Notes: a model not told the origin generated them from the letters alone. Counted from the first letter of the stretch, positions 1 through 10,323 are shown. The stretch is DNA of 64,000 bases from Chitinophaga deserti (GCF_003149455.1 NZ_QFFK01000015.1:1-64000); one strand, 5' to 3'. Program-made: numbers and translations.

Positions 1-293
1 TGGGCTATCGCTATGCGCTCTGAATCTGAATATTGGCTTTTTCTGCCCTGCGTCTTCTTCATAAAGGAAATTTAATTTAAACGTTATTAAATCCCTAAAC
101 TGTAAAGCCAATTTTGAAATAAGACATAATTGCGGCCAAAACGGCCAAAATGGCCATTCCGGTTGTCAGGAAATTTCCAGCTTCCTACATTCGGGATACA
201 AAAGAAGCATGGTTACCAGCCCGCCTATCTGAATGGCCCGGAAAACAAAGTAAATTCGGCCCGCAGAACAAAGCCGTCCAATTGCGCGCATCC
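1..293. other. Leading non-coding stretch
   Basis: I see no convincing gene here. The first bases can be read as the tail of a gene leaving the window (codons G-Y-R-Y-A-L and a TGA at 21-23), but this is too short to support. A short GGCCAAAA-type repeat lies near 132-158. The right end leads into the promoter of the dehydrogenase gene. Confidence 0.3.
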
Positions 294-301
294 TACTTTT
301 G
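294..301 (+). promoter_or_regulatory. Candidate -7 element for the dehydrogenase gene
   Basis: TACTTTTG matches the Bacteroidota -7 consensus TAnnTTTG and lies 22 bases before the ATG at 323, which would give a leader of about 15-17 nt. I see no clear -33 TTG at the usual distance. Confidence 0.4.
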
Positions 302-322
302 TATCAACAAAAAGAAATCACT

Positions 323-1342
323 ATGATACAAAGTAACTACCAGGGCGCGCTTCAGCACCCAATAGGCACCGGGTTCAATGCCCAATCCACCACTTCTGAT
401 GTAATCAAAGGCGTCTCTCTGAGCGGCAAAGTGGCCATCGTAACAGGAGGCAATACCGGTATAGGTATGGAAACTGTCAGAACACTTGTTGCCGCGGGAG
501 CAACAGTGATCGTGCCTGCCAGAGATGTGGAAAAAGCCCGTAAGAACCTTTCAGATATCCCTCATGTGGAGATTGAGCCAATGGATATGATGGACCCTGC
601 TTCCATTGATGCTTTTGCTCAAAAGTTCATGGCCTCTGGCAGGCCGCTGCATCTTCTCATCAACAATGCCGGCATCATGTGGGTGCCCCTGCGTAAAGAT
701 GCCCGCGGTATCGAATCCCAGTTGGCAACTAATTATATCGGTCAGTTTCACCTCACCGCAAGGCTCTGGCCCGCATTGAAACAGGCAAACGGTGCCCGGG
801 TGGTGAATGTTTCCTCACTGGGGCATCACATGGGGGCTATCGACTTCAATGACCTGAACTTCGAACATCGTACCTATCAAACGCTGCTGGCCTACGGGCA
901 ATCAAAAACTGCCAGCAACCTTTTTGCCATGGAGCTGGACAGCCGTGCAAGCGCCAGCCAGGTAAGAGCCTACTCCGTTCATCCCGGGTCCATTGCCGGT
1001 ACCGAATTAGGGCGGGAAGCCCCGGTGGAACTCTTTCGGGAAATGGGCTTTCTGGATGAAAATGACCAGATGCGCCCCGAAGTACTGGCTTCGCTGAAAA
1101 CCATTCCCCAGGGTGCTGCCACCACCATTTGGGCAGCTACCAGCCCACTGCTTAATAACATCGGCGGTGTTTACTGTGAGGATGGCGATGTGGCGGAATT
1201 GTTAGCTACCGACCCTGCTGTTGCAACTCATCCTAAACAGCACCAGAATGGTGTGATGCCTTATTCCCTCGATGAAGAAACGGCAAAGCGTCTGTGGTCG
1301 ATCACCGAAGAGATAACCGGAATTGCTTTTGATATCAATTAA
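323..1342 (+). CDS. Short-chain dehydrogenase/reductase (SDR)
   Basis: A NAD(P)H-dependent oxidoreductase of the classical SDR family. The cofactor motif TGGNTGIG is at residues 41-48, the structural NNAG about residue 117, and the catalytic Y-x-x-x-K is Y191/K195 (YGQSK). The length (339 aa) is larger than a minimal SDR because of an N-terminal lead of about 30 residues and a C-terminal tail, which resembles the retinol-dehydrogenase/protochlorophyllide-reductase-like branch; the substrate cannot be read from sequence. ATG 323 is preferred to an upstream in-frame TTG at 299 because the latter lies inside the -7 element. The next gene starts 10 nt downstream, so the two are probably cotranscribed. 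Confidence 0.85.
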   Translation: MIQSNYQGALQHPIGTGFNAQSTTSDVIKGVSLSGKVAIVTGGNTGIGMETVRTLVAAGATVIVPARDVEKARKNLSDIPHVEIEPMDMMDPASIDAFAQKFMASGRPLHLLINNAGIMWVPLRKDARGIESQLATNYIGQFHLTARLWPALKQANGARVVNVSSLGHHMGAIDFNDLNFEHRTYQTLLAYGQSKTASNLFAMELDSRASASQVRAYSVHPGSIAGTELGREAPVELFREMGFLDENDQMRPEVLASLKTIPQGAATTIWAATSPLLNNIGGVYCEDGDVAELLATDPAVATHPKQHQNGVMPYSLDEETAKRLWSITEEITGIAFDIN

Positions 1343-1352
1343 AACCTTATTT

Positions 1353-1997
1353 ATGTTCCCCTCCATCTCAAAAAACAGGAAGAAAGCCAACAGCATCACT
1401 GATGGAAGTCCCCGTAAAGGCATGGTGTTCATCCCGGATATCAGTGGGTTTACGGAACTGGTCCGCAGTACCGACCTGGTGACAGGGCGGATTATCACCA
1501 GCGAACTACTATCTGTCATCATCCGGCATAACAGGCTGGATATGGAAATCGCGGAAATAGAAGGGGATGCGGTTTTCTTCTTTAAATGGTCATCCATTCC
1601 TTCCGTAGACGCGCTGTTTGAGCAATTCGAGATCATGAAATCCGCTTTCGACGCTAAAATCAGGGAGCTGGAATACAGGTATGATATTGAACCGGCTCTT
1701 CACCTGAAAGCAGTAGCCCATTACGGGGAAATGACGGGGTTTTCCATTGAAGGATTTCAAAAACTGTATGGGGAAGTGGTGGTGGAGGCGCACCGCCTGT
1801 TGAAAAACGCTGTGCCGGCACGCTCGTACCTGCTGGTAACGGATGAGCTGATGGCGGCGGCAGGAACAAAAGAGTCGGAGGCATTACTCCGGAAAGGCCA
1901 CTCCAGCACTTTGTGTGAGCTCTATGAAGGCGTGCGTAATCTCTGTTTTACATACATACTTTTTCCATACCTCCGGCAGGCGCCGGCACGTGTTTAA
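1353..1997 (+). CDS. DUF2652 family protein (nucleotide-cyclase-like fold)
   Basis: A 214-residue cytosolic protein. The opening FIPDISGFTELV and the later EIEGDAVFFF are the signature blocks of DUF2652, a family related to class III adenylate/guanylate cyclase domains; the Asp in PDIS and the Asp in GDAV sit where cyclases place metal ligands. Whether it makes a cyclic nucleotide is unknown. It follows the SDR gene by 10 nt and is probably in the same transcript. ATG 1353 is chosen because an upstream in-frame TTG (1323) would start inside the SDR gene. Confidence 0.65.
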   Translation: MFPSISKNRKKANSITDGSPRKGMVFIPDISGFTELVRSTDLVTGRIITSELLSVIIRHNRLDMEIAEIEGDAVFFFKWSSIPSVDALFEQFEIMKSAFDAKIRELEYRYDIEPALHLKAVAHYGEMTGFSIEGFQKLYGEVVVEAHRLLKNAVPARSYLLVTDELMAAAGTKESEALLRKGHSSTLCELYEGVRNLCFTYILFPYLRQAPARV

Positions 1998-2079
1998 ATA
2001 ACTCCAAACCTGACAAGAGCCATGGATCAGGGATATTATGTAAATTGATATCAGGTGGCGGAACTAAAAAAAATTGCTA

Positions 2080-2892
2080 ATGGAATATCAGGCTAAATAC
2101 ATAACGGAAGATATTAAATTGTCGTGCTACCCCGACAAGTTCTTCAAATCGGACATTATGTTCGAGCATCACATGCTGATCTGGTTCATTTCAGGAGAAA
2201 CGAAGATCGTACAGGCAGAAGGGACGTATATGTTTCAGAAAGGGGATATTTTCCTGATCCCACGAAATCAGCTGGCCACGATCATCAATTATCCAAAAGA
2301 TGGGTTGCCACATCAGACGGTGGTGATGCACCTTACTACGGAATGGCTGCGCAGCTTCTATGAAAACCGCAATGTGAAGCCGGTGATAGTGGGTGAGCAG
2401 AAGATCCGCCACTACAATAACCACCCGCTCCTGCAAAGCTGCCTGGCGTCATTGATACCCTATTTTGAAATGACAGAACTACCGGCCGAAGTAGCTCAGC
2501 TAAAGATCACGGAAGCTGTCAGCATCCTGCGGTCTATCGACCCTGGCATTGATGGAATGTTGATGAATTTCGAATTGCCGGGAAAGATCAATCTGGCGGA
2601 ATATATGGAGAAGAACTTTATGTTCAATATGCCGCTCGAGAAATTCGGTTACCTCACCGGCAGGAGCCTTACGACTTTTAAAAGAGACTTCAGGAAAGCT
2701 TTTGATACAACCCCGCAAAAGTGGCTGACGCAGAAAAGGCTGGAGCTTGCGCATTACCAGTTTGTGGAGAAGAGGATGAAGCCTGTTGATGTATGCTATG
2801 AAGTGGGCTTTGAGAATCTCTCGCATTTCTCTTTTGCGTTTAAGAAGCATTTTGGTTATGCACCCACCGCATTGCTGGCGGCGAGGGGGTAG
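2080..2892 (+). CDS. AraC family transcriptional regulator
   Basis: A 270-residue regulator. The first ~110 residues have the pattern of an AraC-type sensing domain (beta-rich, with the cupin-like stretch MFQKGDIFLIPRNQ). The last ~100 residues carry two helix-turn-helix units: the first around LEKFGYLTGRSLTTFKRDF and the second around PVDVCYEVGFENLSHFSFAF, followed by the conserved KKHFGYAPT end. The effector and targets are not evident; it stands alone between the SDR pair and the sigma-factor locus. ATG 2080 is preferred to the TTG two codons upstream. Confidence 0.85.
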   Translation: MEYQAKYITEDIKLSCYPDKFFKSDIMFEHHMLIWFISGETKIVQAEGTYMFQKGDIFLIPRNQLATIINYPKDGLPHQTVVMHLTTEWLRSFYENRNVKPVIVGEQKIRHYNNHPLLQSCLASLIPYFEMTELPAEVAQLKITEAVSILRSIDPGIDGMLMNFELPGKINLAEYMEKNFMFNMPLEKFGYLTGRSLTTFKRDFRKAFDTTPQKWLTQKRLELAHYQFVEKRMKPVDVCYEVGFENLSHFSFAFKKHFGYAPTALLAARG

Positions 2893-3004
2893 TCCCCCAT
2901 CTTTCCGAATCTCCCCAAAAAAAGAAATAAAAAAATCAAAAAAACCTAATAACTTGATCCGCACTTCATACTGATATTGTCGTCTGTCATATAAATCACT
3001 GCAA

Positions 3005-3580
3005 TTGGAAAATACACGTTTGTCTGAAATATCCAAACGGATCGAAAACGACGATGAAAATGCATTCAGGGAGATCTACGATCTGTTCTATTTCGACCTG
3101 ACGGCCTTTTCCCGGCAGATCATTGCGGATGAACCTGCCGCGGAAGACGTGGTGGAGAACGTCTTCATCCGCCTTTGGCAGAACCGTAAAACCCTCGGCA
3201 ATATCAATAACCTCTCTGCTTACCTCTACACCGCCACCAAATACGCCTCCATTAACCATCTGAAGTCCCGGAAGAACATCAGCGATGTGTCTATCGACGA
3301 TCTCGACGACCGGAGCCTCTATTCCTTCGCCACCCCGGAATCGTCTATGATAGGGAAGGAGGAAGTCCTGACCATTGAAAAGGCGATTAACCAGCTCCCG
3401 CCCAAGTCGAAGCTCGTTTTCTACCTCGTGAAGGAAAAGGGGCTTAATTGCCGGGAAGTGGCCAAAATCCTCAATTCCTCCGTGCGTACGGTAGAAACCC
3501 AGCTCTATCATTCCCTTAAAAAGATCGCCGCCATCCTGGAAGAAAGCCAGGTAATCCTCCCCAGGCGCAGCAGCCGGTAA
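3005..3580 (+). CDS. ECF RNA polymerase sigma factor (FecI-like)
   Basis: A 191-residue sigma-70 factor of the extracytoplasmic-function type. Region 2 covers about residues 20-85 (AFREIYDLFYFDLTAFSR, then EDVVENVFIRLWQNR). Region 4 lies at about 125-175 (NQLPPKSKLVFYLVKEKG followed by the helix-turn-helix of LNCREVAKILNSSVRTVETQ). The gene begins with TTG, as no ATG lies at the right place. A FecR-type anti-sigma gene and a SusC receptor follow, so this sigma factor probably activates the receptor operon when the receptor is loaded with ligand. Confidence 0.88.
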   Translation: MENTRLSEISKRIENDDENAFREIYDLFYFDLTAFSRQIIADEPAAEDVVENVFIRLWQNRKTLGNINNLSAYLYTATKYASINHLKSRKNISDVSIDDLDDRSLYSFATPESSMIGKEEVLTIEKAINQLPPKSKLVFYLVKEKGLNCREVAKILNSSVRTVETQLYHSLKKIAAILEESQVILPRRSSR

Positions 3581-3716
3581 CCACAGGCAGCTCCATTAAT
3601 TCAATACCACAGCCGATTTCAGCACTTTATTCCGGAATTCCGGAATTTTTTTTTGGTACGACTACGTAAGTTGACCTGTTTGGTTGTCTTATAGGAGAAG
3701 AATTTATGATAAGTCC

Positions 3717-4805
3717 ATGCAAAGAAGCCGTTTAATTGAATTGCTCGCAAAGAAGAAATCAGGGGGCATTTCGCTCAAAGAACAATTTGAGTTGTCTAAA
3801 TGGCTGCAGGAGAATGAAGACGACCGGAATCTGGCCATCCAGATAGATGAGTTGTTTAGCCTGGAATATGGTCCGGAACGTACCGAAGACGACCGTAAGG
3901 GAAGCGAAAAAAGCTGGGACCGCATCATGAAATCCATGCATCCGGAAAGCAGTGAATTACCTGTCCTGCCAAAGAGGCCCGGTATCTTTACCTGGCGCCG
4001 CTTTATGCATTTGTCGGTTGCTTCCGCTGTATTGCTTTGCGTGGCGGGAACGGGTTCTTACTACTGGCTTTCCGCAAGGAAAGAAGCCCGTACGAGCCAG
4101 AATATTGTGGGCACGGAGAAAGGATCGCGGTCCAAACTCACGTTGCCCGACGGGTCGCACGTATGGCTTAATGGCGACAGCCGGATTACCTATGGCGCCA
4201 GCTTCGGGAAAAACAACCGGGAACTGACCCTTACCGGCGAAGCGTACTTCGATGTAGCAAGGGATCCTAACCATCCCATGATCATAAAAACGGCTACCGT
4301 CACCATTAAGGTGCTGGGAACCGCTTTCAACGTCAGGGCTTACCCCGACGAGAAAACGACCGCCACCACCCTTGTGCAGGGCAAGGTACAGGTGTCCGTC
4401 AACCATAAAAAAGAACTGAGCTATGTGCTGCTGCCCGACGAAAAACTGATAGTGCAAAACGAATCCGGGGAACCCGCAGCATTTCATGATAAGCATCCGA
4501 AGGAAGAAGAGATCCTGGAAAACATAACCAAAATCAAAATAGTAAAAACAGACACGATTCCTCCTGAAGCACAATGGACCAGAAACAAACTGGTTTTTGC
4601 CAACCAGCCACTCCACGAAGTAGCCAATATTTTGTCTCGTTGGTATGGTGTGGTAGTGATTGTACAGGGGAACGATGACATGATGGCCCGCCAATACACG
4701 GGTATATTTGAAAACCAAAATATTCAAAGCGTTATGGAATCATTACAGGTCGCCGGCGGTTTCACGTACAAAATGAAGAACGACACAATTTTGATAGCGC
4801 CTTAA
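3717..4805 (+). CDS. FecR-type anti-sigma factor
   Basis: A 362-residue inner-membrane regulator that would hold the neighbouring sigma factor inactive and be switched by the receptor's periplasmic STN domain. The cytosolic N-terminus is about 95 residues; one membrane helix lies near residues 97-117 (region SVASAVLLCVAGTGSYYW). The periplasmic part starts with the FecR domain (EKGSRSKLTLPDGSHVWLN) and ends with a DUF4974-like region (NQPLHEVANILSRWYGVVV). ATG 3717 is chosen; an in-frame TTG at 3684 would add 11 residues. An AGGAG lies 20 bases upstream, too far to decide. Confidence 0.88.
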   Translation: MQRSRLIELLAKKKSGGISLKEQFELSKWLQENEDDRNLAIQIDELFSLEYGPERTEDDRKGSEKSWDRIMKSMHPESSELPVLPKRPGIFTWRRFMHLSVASAVLLCVAGTGSYYWLSARKEARTSQNIVGTEKGSRSKLTLPDGSHVWLNGDSRITYGASFGKNNRELTLTGEAYFDVARDPNHPMIIKTATVTIKVLGTAFNVRAYPDEKTTATTLVQGKVQVSVNHKKELSYVLLPDEKLIVQNESGEPAAFHDKHPKEEEILENITKIKIVKTDTIPPEAQWTRNKLVFANQPLHEVANILSRWYGVVVIVQGNDDMMARQYTGIFENQNIQSVMESLQVAGGFTYKMKNDTILIAP

Positions 4806-4892
4806 AACCAAAATTTACATTGCATATGATAAGTTGACGTACCCTGATTTTAAACCGGATCAGAAGGGCCCCCACGTGCCCGGAAGTAAACA

Positions 4893-7800
4893 ATGGACAC
4901 TCTTCGGCCGTGCAATGCGGTTGATTCTCAATTGAATTCTAAACTTATGACGAACACGTACTGCTATAGCCGAGGCTATATGTTTAAGCACTTTGTTGCC
5001 ATGAAAATTGTATTATTCCTTGTACTCCTTACCGGATCTTCCCTGATGGCGAACGACCTTGCAGGGCAAGACCGGATCACCCTGAATTTCAGCAAAGCTC
5101 CTCTCGAAAGTGTGCTGCGAAACATTCAGGCGCAGAGCAGGTATTCTTTCGTGTATCAGTCCGAAGTAATACCACCGGGTATTAAGATTAACATCATTAC
5201 CAAAGATGCCTCTATCGACTCTGTAATGGCGCAGATGTTCCGCAACACGCCCCTCTATTACAAGAAGATGGAGAACAACATCATCATCATCCTGAACCGC
5301 CAGCAGCCGGAATCCCGCCCGGAGCTGCCGCCTGTTACCGTGAGAGGTGCGGTGAAAGACAAGGCTGGTGGCATGATGCCACACGTGTCGGTCTACGTTA
5401 AAGGTACCCAGCACGGTACCATGACCAATGAGAAAGGTGAGTTTACGCTCGAGGCTAACCTGTACGACAGCCTCGTTTTCTCGTTTGTGGGATACAAACA
5501 GCAAACGATCTTCGTGGCCGACTCCCGGCCTATTATCATTGTTCTGGAGGCACAGGAAGGAAGTTTGAACGAAGTAGCCGTGGTAGGTTTCTCCCGTCAG
5601 AAGAAATCCAGCATGGTGGCTTCCGTAACTACGATTAAGCCCGGTGAGCTGCGCATCCCCAGCAGCAACCTCACTAACGCCTTAGCCGGCCGCCTGGCAG
5701 GCGTTGTAGCCTACCAGCGAAGCGGGGAGCCGGGTTCGGATAACGCCTCCTTCTTCATACGGGGCATCACTTCGTTCGGGGCCTCCGCCAAGAAAGACCC
5801 CCTCATCCTCATCGATGGTATCGAGCTGAACACCAGCGACCTCTCCCGCCTTAACCCCGACGATATCGCCAGCTTCAGCATTATGAAGGACGCACTGGCA
5901 ACTGCCCTCTATGGTGCCCGTGGTGCCAACGGCGTAATCCTCGTAACCACCAAAGAAGGCAGGGAAGGAAAGATGAACGTGGATCTGCGGTTCGATAACT
6001 CCTTCTCCATGCCTACCCGGCGCATGAAAGTGGCAGACCCCGTTACGTTCATGAAAATGCATAACGAAGCGGTGAAAACACGTAACCCCGCCGGCGAGAC
6101 CCTCTACACCGACGAAAAGATCACCTTCACCGAAATGGGGAAGCATTCAGATATATATCCTGCCACCGATTGGAATGAGGCCATGTTTAAAGACTATGCC
6201 GTAAATAACCGCATCAACCTCAGCTTCACCGGTGGTGGTACTGTGGCACGTTATTACGTAGCCGGTTCCGTTACCAAAGATCAGGGCAACATGCGGGTAG
6301 ATAAAAAGAATGATTTCAACTCCAACATCAACTTATACAAATACAATATCCGCTCGAACGTAAACATCAACCTGACGAAGACGACGGAAATGTCCACCCG
6401 CTTCGTGGCGAACTTTGATGATTACACCGGCCCGATAGACGGTGGTTCTGCCATGTACCGGAAAGTGATGCAGGCCAACCCAGTACGCTTCAAGCCGTAC
6501 TATGAGCCGGATTCTGCTTTCAATTACGCCCGGCACATCCTTTTCGGCAACTTCGAAACGGCCAACTACCTGAACCCATATGCAGAAGCACTGCGTGGTT
6601 ACCGCGATTACAGCCGGAGTAATATGCTCACCACTGTAGAGCTGAAGCAGAACCTGGATCAATTTGTGAAAGGCCTCATGCTGCGTGCTTTGGTGAACTT
6701 CGACCGCCGGTCGGAATACGCCATCTCCCGCGCATACGTTCCCTTTTACTACAATATTTCCGCATTTGATCTGAAGGATGATTCTTACCGCCTCGTGCGG
6801 CTGAACCCTACCACTGGTGAGGAAACACTGGACTACGACTTTAACAATACTTCCCGCACGGTTGCCAACAGTTATTACTTTGAAGGCGCCAGCCAGTATA
6901 ACAATAACTTCGGTAAGAACAGTGTGAGCGGCCTGTTGGTGTTTACCGCCCGCCAGTTTAAGCAGGGTGCCCCCAATACCATCCAGATGTCGCTCCCTAC
7001 GAGGAACGTAAGCCTGTCGGGCCGTTTCTCTTACAACTACGACTCCCGCTACCTCGCTGAGTTCGCTTTCGGATACAACGCTTCCGAGCGCTTTTCGAAG
7101 AATAACCGCTGGGGCTTTTTCCCCTCCTTCGGTTTAGGCTGGGTAGTGTCCAACGAGCCTTTCTTCGAAGGGCTGACATCTACCTTCCGCCAGTTGAAAT
7201 TACGCGGATCGTACGGTATTGCGGGTAACGAGGCTATCGGTAGTGCAAACGAGCGTTTCTTCTACCTCTCTGAAGTAGACCTTAAAGCACCTTATGCGGT
7301 GAACTGGGGTATCAATATGAACCAGAACCCCGGTGGTATTGATGTAAGGCGTTATGCGAACGATCAGGTAGGCTGGGAGCGCTCTTACAAATCCAACCTC
7401 GTACTGGAGTTTAACCTCGTAAACGGCCTTTCGTCCATTATAGAAGTATATAAAGAAACCAGAAAGAACATCCTGCAGGACAGGATCATCCCGGCCACCA
7501 CAGGTATTATTCCATCTGTAAAAGCTAACCTCGGCGAAGCGGAAGGCAAGGGGATCGATATTGAACTGAACTACGACAAGCGGATCGGCAGGAACCTGCA
7601 GCTGACCGGCCGTGGTACCTTCACTTACAGCACCAGCCGTGTCATCAAATGGGAAGAACCAGATTATGGACAGAACTACTGGATGTCGCGCGTGGGCAGG
7701 AGCCTTGGGCAGACCTGGGGCCTTGTTGCAGAACGTCTGTTCGTAGATGATGCTGAAGTGAAGAACTCGCCCAAGCAGGAATTCGGTGAATACATGGGTG

Positions 7801-8384
7801 GCGACATTAAGTACCGCGACATTAACCGCGACGGAAAGATCGACCAGCTCGATTACGTGCCCATCGGCCACCCCACCACTCCGGAAATTATCTATGGCTT
7901 CGGTTTATCCGCATCCTGGAAACAATTCGATGTTAACTTCTTCTTCCAGGGCCTGGGCCGCGAGTCTTTCTGGATCAATCAGGACAATATGACGCCGTTC
8001 ATCGACGGTGATGGCGGAGACGGGAAAGTAGGACAGAATGCCGTAACCCAGGTGATTGCGGATAATTACTGGTCAGAATCCAATCGTAATCCATACGCTT
8101 TCTGGCCCCGGCTGGCTAACTACCGGGTAGAGAACAACCGGCAAACCAGCACCTGGTTCATGCAGAACGGCGCTTTCCTCCGCCTTAAATCAGTGGACAT
8201 CGGTTATACCCTTCCCCGTGAATGGCTGAAGCGTTACAAAGTGAGTAACCTGCGGATTTACGCCAGCGGTTCCAACCTTGCGATATGGAGCGCCTTTAAG
8301 CTCTGGGATGCCGAAATGGCTGGCTCCGGGTTCGATTACCCGCTGCAGAAAGTGTATAACATTGGTTTTAACATTGGCCTGTAA
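4893..8384 (+). CDS. SusC/RagA TonB-dependent receptor with STN domain
   Basis: A 1163-residue outer-membrane transporter. After a long N-terminus there is a signal sequence (AMKIVLFLVLLTGSSLMA), an STN signalling domain (about 60-130), a carboxypeptidase-regulatory-like domain (about 150-220), the plug (about 230-350, including the SusC-type ALYGARGANGVILVTTK) and the 22-strand barrel ending in GFNIGL. The STN domain fits regulation by the sigma/FecR pair just upstream. SusD follows 10 nt downstream, so the two form the usual lid-and-barrel importer. Later ATGs at 4947, 4980 and 5001 are also possible starts; the exact start is uncertain. Confidence 0.92.
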   Translation: MDTLRPCNAVDSQLNSKLMTNTYCYSRGYMFKHFVAMKIVLFLVLLTGSSLMANDLAGQDRITLNFSKAPLESVLRNIQAQSRYSFVYQSEVIPPGIKINIITKDASIDSVMAQMFRNTPLYYKKMENNIIIILNRQQPESRPELPPVTVRGAVKDKAGGMMPHVSVYVKGTQHGTMTNEKGEFTLEANLYDSLVFSFVGYKQQTIFVADSRPIIIVLEAQEGSLNEVAVVGFSRQKKSSMVASVTTIKPGELRIPSSNLTNALAGRLAGVVAYQRSGEPGSDNASFFIRGITSFGASAKKDPLILIDGIELNTSDLSRLNPDDIASFSIMKDALATALYGARGANGVILVTTKEGREGKMNVDLRFDNSFSMPTRRMKVADPVTFMKMHNEAVKTRNPAGETLYTDEKITFTEMGKHSDIYPATDWNEAMFKDYAVNNRINLSFTGGGTVARYYVAGSVTKDQGNMRVDKKNDFNSNINLYKYNIRSNVNINLTKTTEMSTRFVANFDDYTGPIDGGSAMYRKVMQANPVRFKPYYEPDSAFNYARHILFGNFETANYLNPYAEALRGYRDYSRSNMLTTVELKQNLDQFVKGLMLRALVNFDRRSEYAISRAYVPFYYNISAFDLKDDSYRLVRLNPTTGEETLDYDFNNTSRTVANSYYFEGASQYNNNFGKNSVSGLLVFTARQFKQGAPNTIQMSLPTRNVSLSGRFSYNYDSRYLAEFAFGYNASERFSKNNRWGFFPSFGLGWVVSNEPFFEGLTSTFRQLKLRGSYGIAGNEAIGSANERFFYLSEVDLKAPYAVNWGINMNQNPGGIDVRRYANDQVGWERSYKSNLVLEFNLVNGLSSIIEVYKETRKNILQDRIIPATTGIIPSVKANLGEAEGKGIDIELNYDKRIGRNLQLTGRGTFTYSTSRVIKWEEPDYGQNYWMSRVGRSLGQTWGLVAERLFVDDAEVKNSPKQEFGEYMGGDIKYRDINRDGKIDQLDYVPIGHPTTPEIIYGFGLSASWKQFDVNFFFQGLGRESFWINQDNMTPFIDGDGGDGKVGQNAVTQVIADNYWSESNRNPYAFWPRLANYRVENNRQTSTWFMQNGAFLRLKSVDIGYTLPREWLKRYKVSNLRIYASGSNLAIWSAFKLWDAEMAGSGFDYPLQKVYNIGFNIGL

Positions 8385-8394
8385 AAGAATCAAC

Positions 8395-10323
8395 ATGAAG
8401 AAAGTATTTATTAAGATAGCTGTTCTTTGCAGCGTTTTGACAGGAGCGGTTTCCTGCAACAAATATCTCGATGTTGTACCCGATAACATTCCGACCATCG
8501 ACGATGCTTTTTCGGACCGGTACAATGCCATGAAGTTCCTCGCCACCTGCTATTGGGGCATTCCTAAATCAGCAGGCTGGAACGAAAACCCCGCTATGCT
8601 GGGTGCCCTGGAGCTGGTCTTTAACCGCGACCGACGCACCGAAGGCGGCATGCAGTATGCCCTTGGCCAGAACAGCGCCGTATTAGCCATCACCAATTAC
8701 TGGAGCTCGAAAGGCACCATGGTACGCTCGCTGTACGCCGGTATGCGCGATTGTAACACCTTCCTGGAAAACATCGACGGCGTGCGGGATATTAACCGCT
8801 ACGAAAAAGACCGTATGAAAGCGGAAGTAAAACTGATCAAGGCTTATCTGAACTTTTACCTGATACAGTATTACGGGCCCATCACACCGCTCAGGAAAAA
8901 CACCTCACTTACTGAGTCTACCGCCGGCATCCGTGCCTATCGCGAAAAGATCGACGACTGTTTCGGATATGTGCTGCAGCTGATCGATGAAGTGATCAAG
9001 TCTGAAGCTCTGCCCCTGAACATTGAAGGAAAAAGCACGGAACTGGGCCGGTTCTCACGCCCGGTAGCTTATTTCCTGAAAGCAAAGGTGCTGACATACT
9101 GGGCCAGCCCGCTCTTTAATGGTAACAGCGACTACAGCGGATTTAAAAACCACGAAGGCCAGCCCTTCTTCAACCAGACATTTGTAGCCTCCCGCTGGGA
9201 TAGTGCTGCTGCTGCCTGCAAAGCAGCGATTGATGTATGCATCGCCGCAGGCCACCGGTTGTATGTAACGGGCGACTATAAATCCGTGAACAGCAAACCA
9301 ACATCCGATACCACTTTGCTGATCAATACCCTCCGCAGCGCAGTTACCCAGCGCTGGAATCCGGAGATCATCTGGGCTAACTCTTCCTACCCCGCCAACT
9401 GGAACTACCAGATCACCGCACTGGCGCGTATGGAGCCGGGTACATCCACCCCTTCCGGCAATACAGGGATTTTGAGTGTGCCGCTTTCTACCGTTGAACA
9501 GTTTTACTCTGGAAACGGAGTGCCTATCAATGAAGACGTATCGTACCCTTACGCTAACCGGTACAACATACGGGTAGGTGATGCCGCACACAATCTGTTT
9601 ATCGCCAATGGTGAAAAAACAGCAGCCCTCAATTTCGACAGGGAAATACGTTTTTATTCTTCCCTGGGCTTCGACAGGGGACGCTGGTATGGTAATACCT
9701 ATATGCAGATCAATGAAAATGCACTGCCTTTCCCCAAGAACCGTTTCGGGGAATATTCTTCCGTGTTCAACCCCGGAGAATACAACGCCACCGGTTACTG
9801 GCCTAAGAAGCTGGTTTCCATGAACACCACCTGGCGCGATGCCAACAGCGTTTCGGAAGAAAGCTATCCCTATCCGGAAATGCGCTTTGCCGATCTGCTG
9901 CTCCTCTGTGCAGAAGCGCTGAACGAATCGAAAGCAGCACCTGATGATGAAGTGTATAAATACATCGATTCCGTAAGGGCGCGTGCAGGCCTGAAAGGCG
10001 TGCTGGAAAGCTGGGCGCAGTATTCCAACCAGCCTTCCAAACCGCTGTCTAAAGAAGGGATGCGCCAGATCATCCAGCAGGAAAGGAAGATAGAACTGGC
10101 CGCTGAAGGCGTGTATATGTGGGACAGCAACCGCTGGAAAACTGCCATGCGTGAACGCAACCGGCCCATTCAGGGATGGAACATTAACGGTAGGGAAGCG
10201 GAAGAATATTATTCCGTAACCACGGTGTATTTCCAGCGGTTCACCTACAGGGATTATTTCTCGCCCATTCCACAAACAGAACTGATTAATAATCCACTCC
10301 TCGTTCAAAACCCCGGTTGGTAA
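8395..10323 (+). CDS. SusD/RagB family surface lipoprotein
   Basis: A 642-residue ligand-binding lipoprotein that caps the SusC barrel. The N-terminus is a lipoprotein signal with lipobox TGAVSC; the mature protein starts CNKYLDVVPD, a usual SusD beginning. Typical features follow: TPR-like helices (KAYLNFYLIQYYGPI, ADLLLLCAEALNES) and the C-terminal block RQIIQQERKIELAAEG. ATG 8395 is chosen since it gives the signal peptide; an open stretch upstream overlaps the receptor gene. The specificity cannot be read from sequence, and no polysaccharide-degrading enzyme is encoded in this locus. Confidence 0.93.
   Translation: MKKVFIKIAVLCSVLTGAVSCNKYLDVVPDNIPTIDDAFSDRYNAMKFLATCYWGIPKSAGWNENPAMLGALELVFNRDRRTEGGMQYALGQNSAVLAITNYWSSKGTMVRSLYAGMRDCNTFLENIDGVRDINRYEKDRMKAEVKLIKAYLNFYLIQYYGPITPLRKNTSLTESTAGIRAYREKIDDCFGYVLQLIDEVIKSEALPLNIEGKSTELGRFSRPVAYFLKAKVLTYWASPLFNGNSDYSGFKNHEGQPFFNQTFVASRWDSAAAACKAAIDVCIAAGHRLYVTGDYKSVNSKPTSDTTLLINTLRSAVTQRWNPEIIWANSSYPANWNYQITALARMEPGTSTPSGNTGILSVPLSTVEQFYSGNGVPINEDVSYPYANRYNIRVGDAAHNLFIANGEKTAALNFDREIRFYSSLGFDRGRWYGNTYMQINENALPFPKNRFGEYSSVFNPGEYNATGYWPKKLVSMNTTWRDANSVSEESYPYPEMRFADLLLLCAEALNESKAAPDDEVYKYIDSVRARAGLKGVLESWAQYSNQPSKPLSKEGMRQIIQQERKIELAAEGVYMWDSNRWKTAMRERNRPIQGWNINGREAEEYYSVTTVYFQRFTYRDYFSPIPQTELINNPLLVQNPGW

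Noticed and set aside
8278..8394. Upstream extension of SusD to a TTG at 8278
   Set aside because: It would lie inside the SusC gene and remove the lipoprotein signal from the N-terminus.
9055..10308. Long open frame (417 codons) on the minus strand inside the SusD gene
   Set aside because: It is a codon shadow of the clear SusD lipoprotein; the translation has no family sense. The same holds for 50631-51878 inside the GntP gene and several others.
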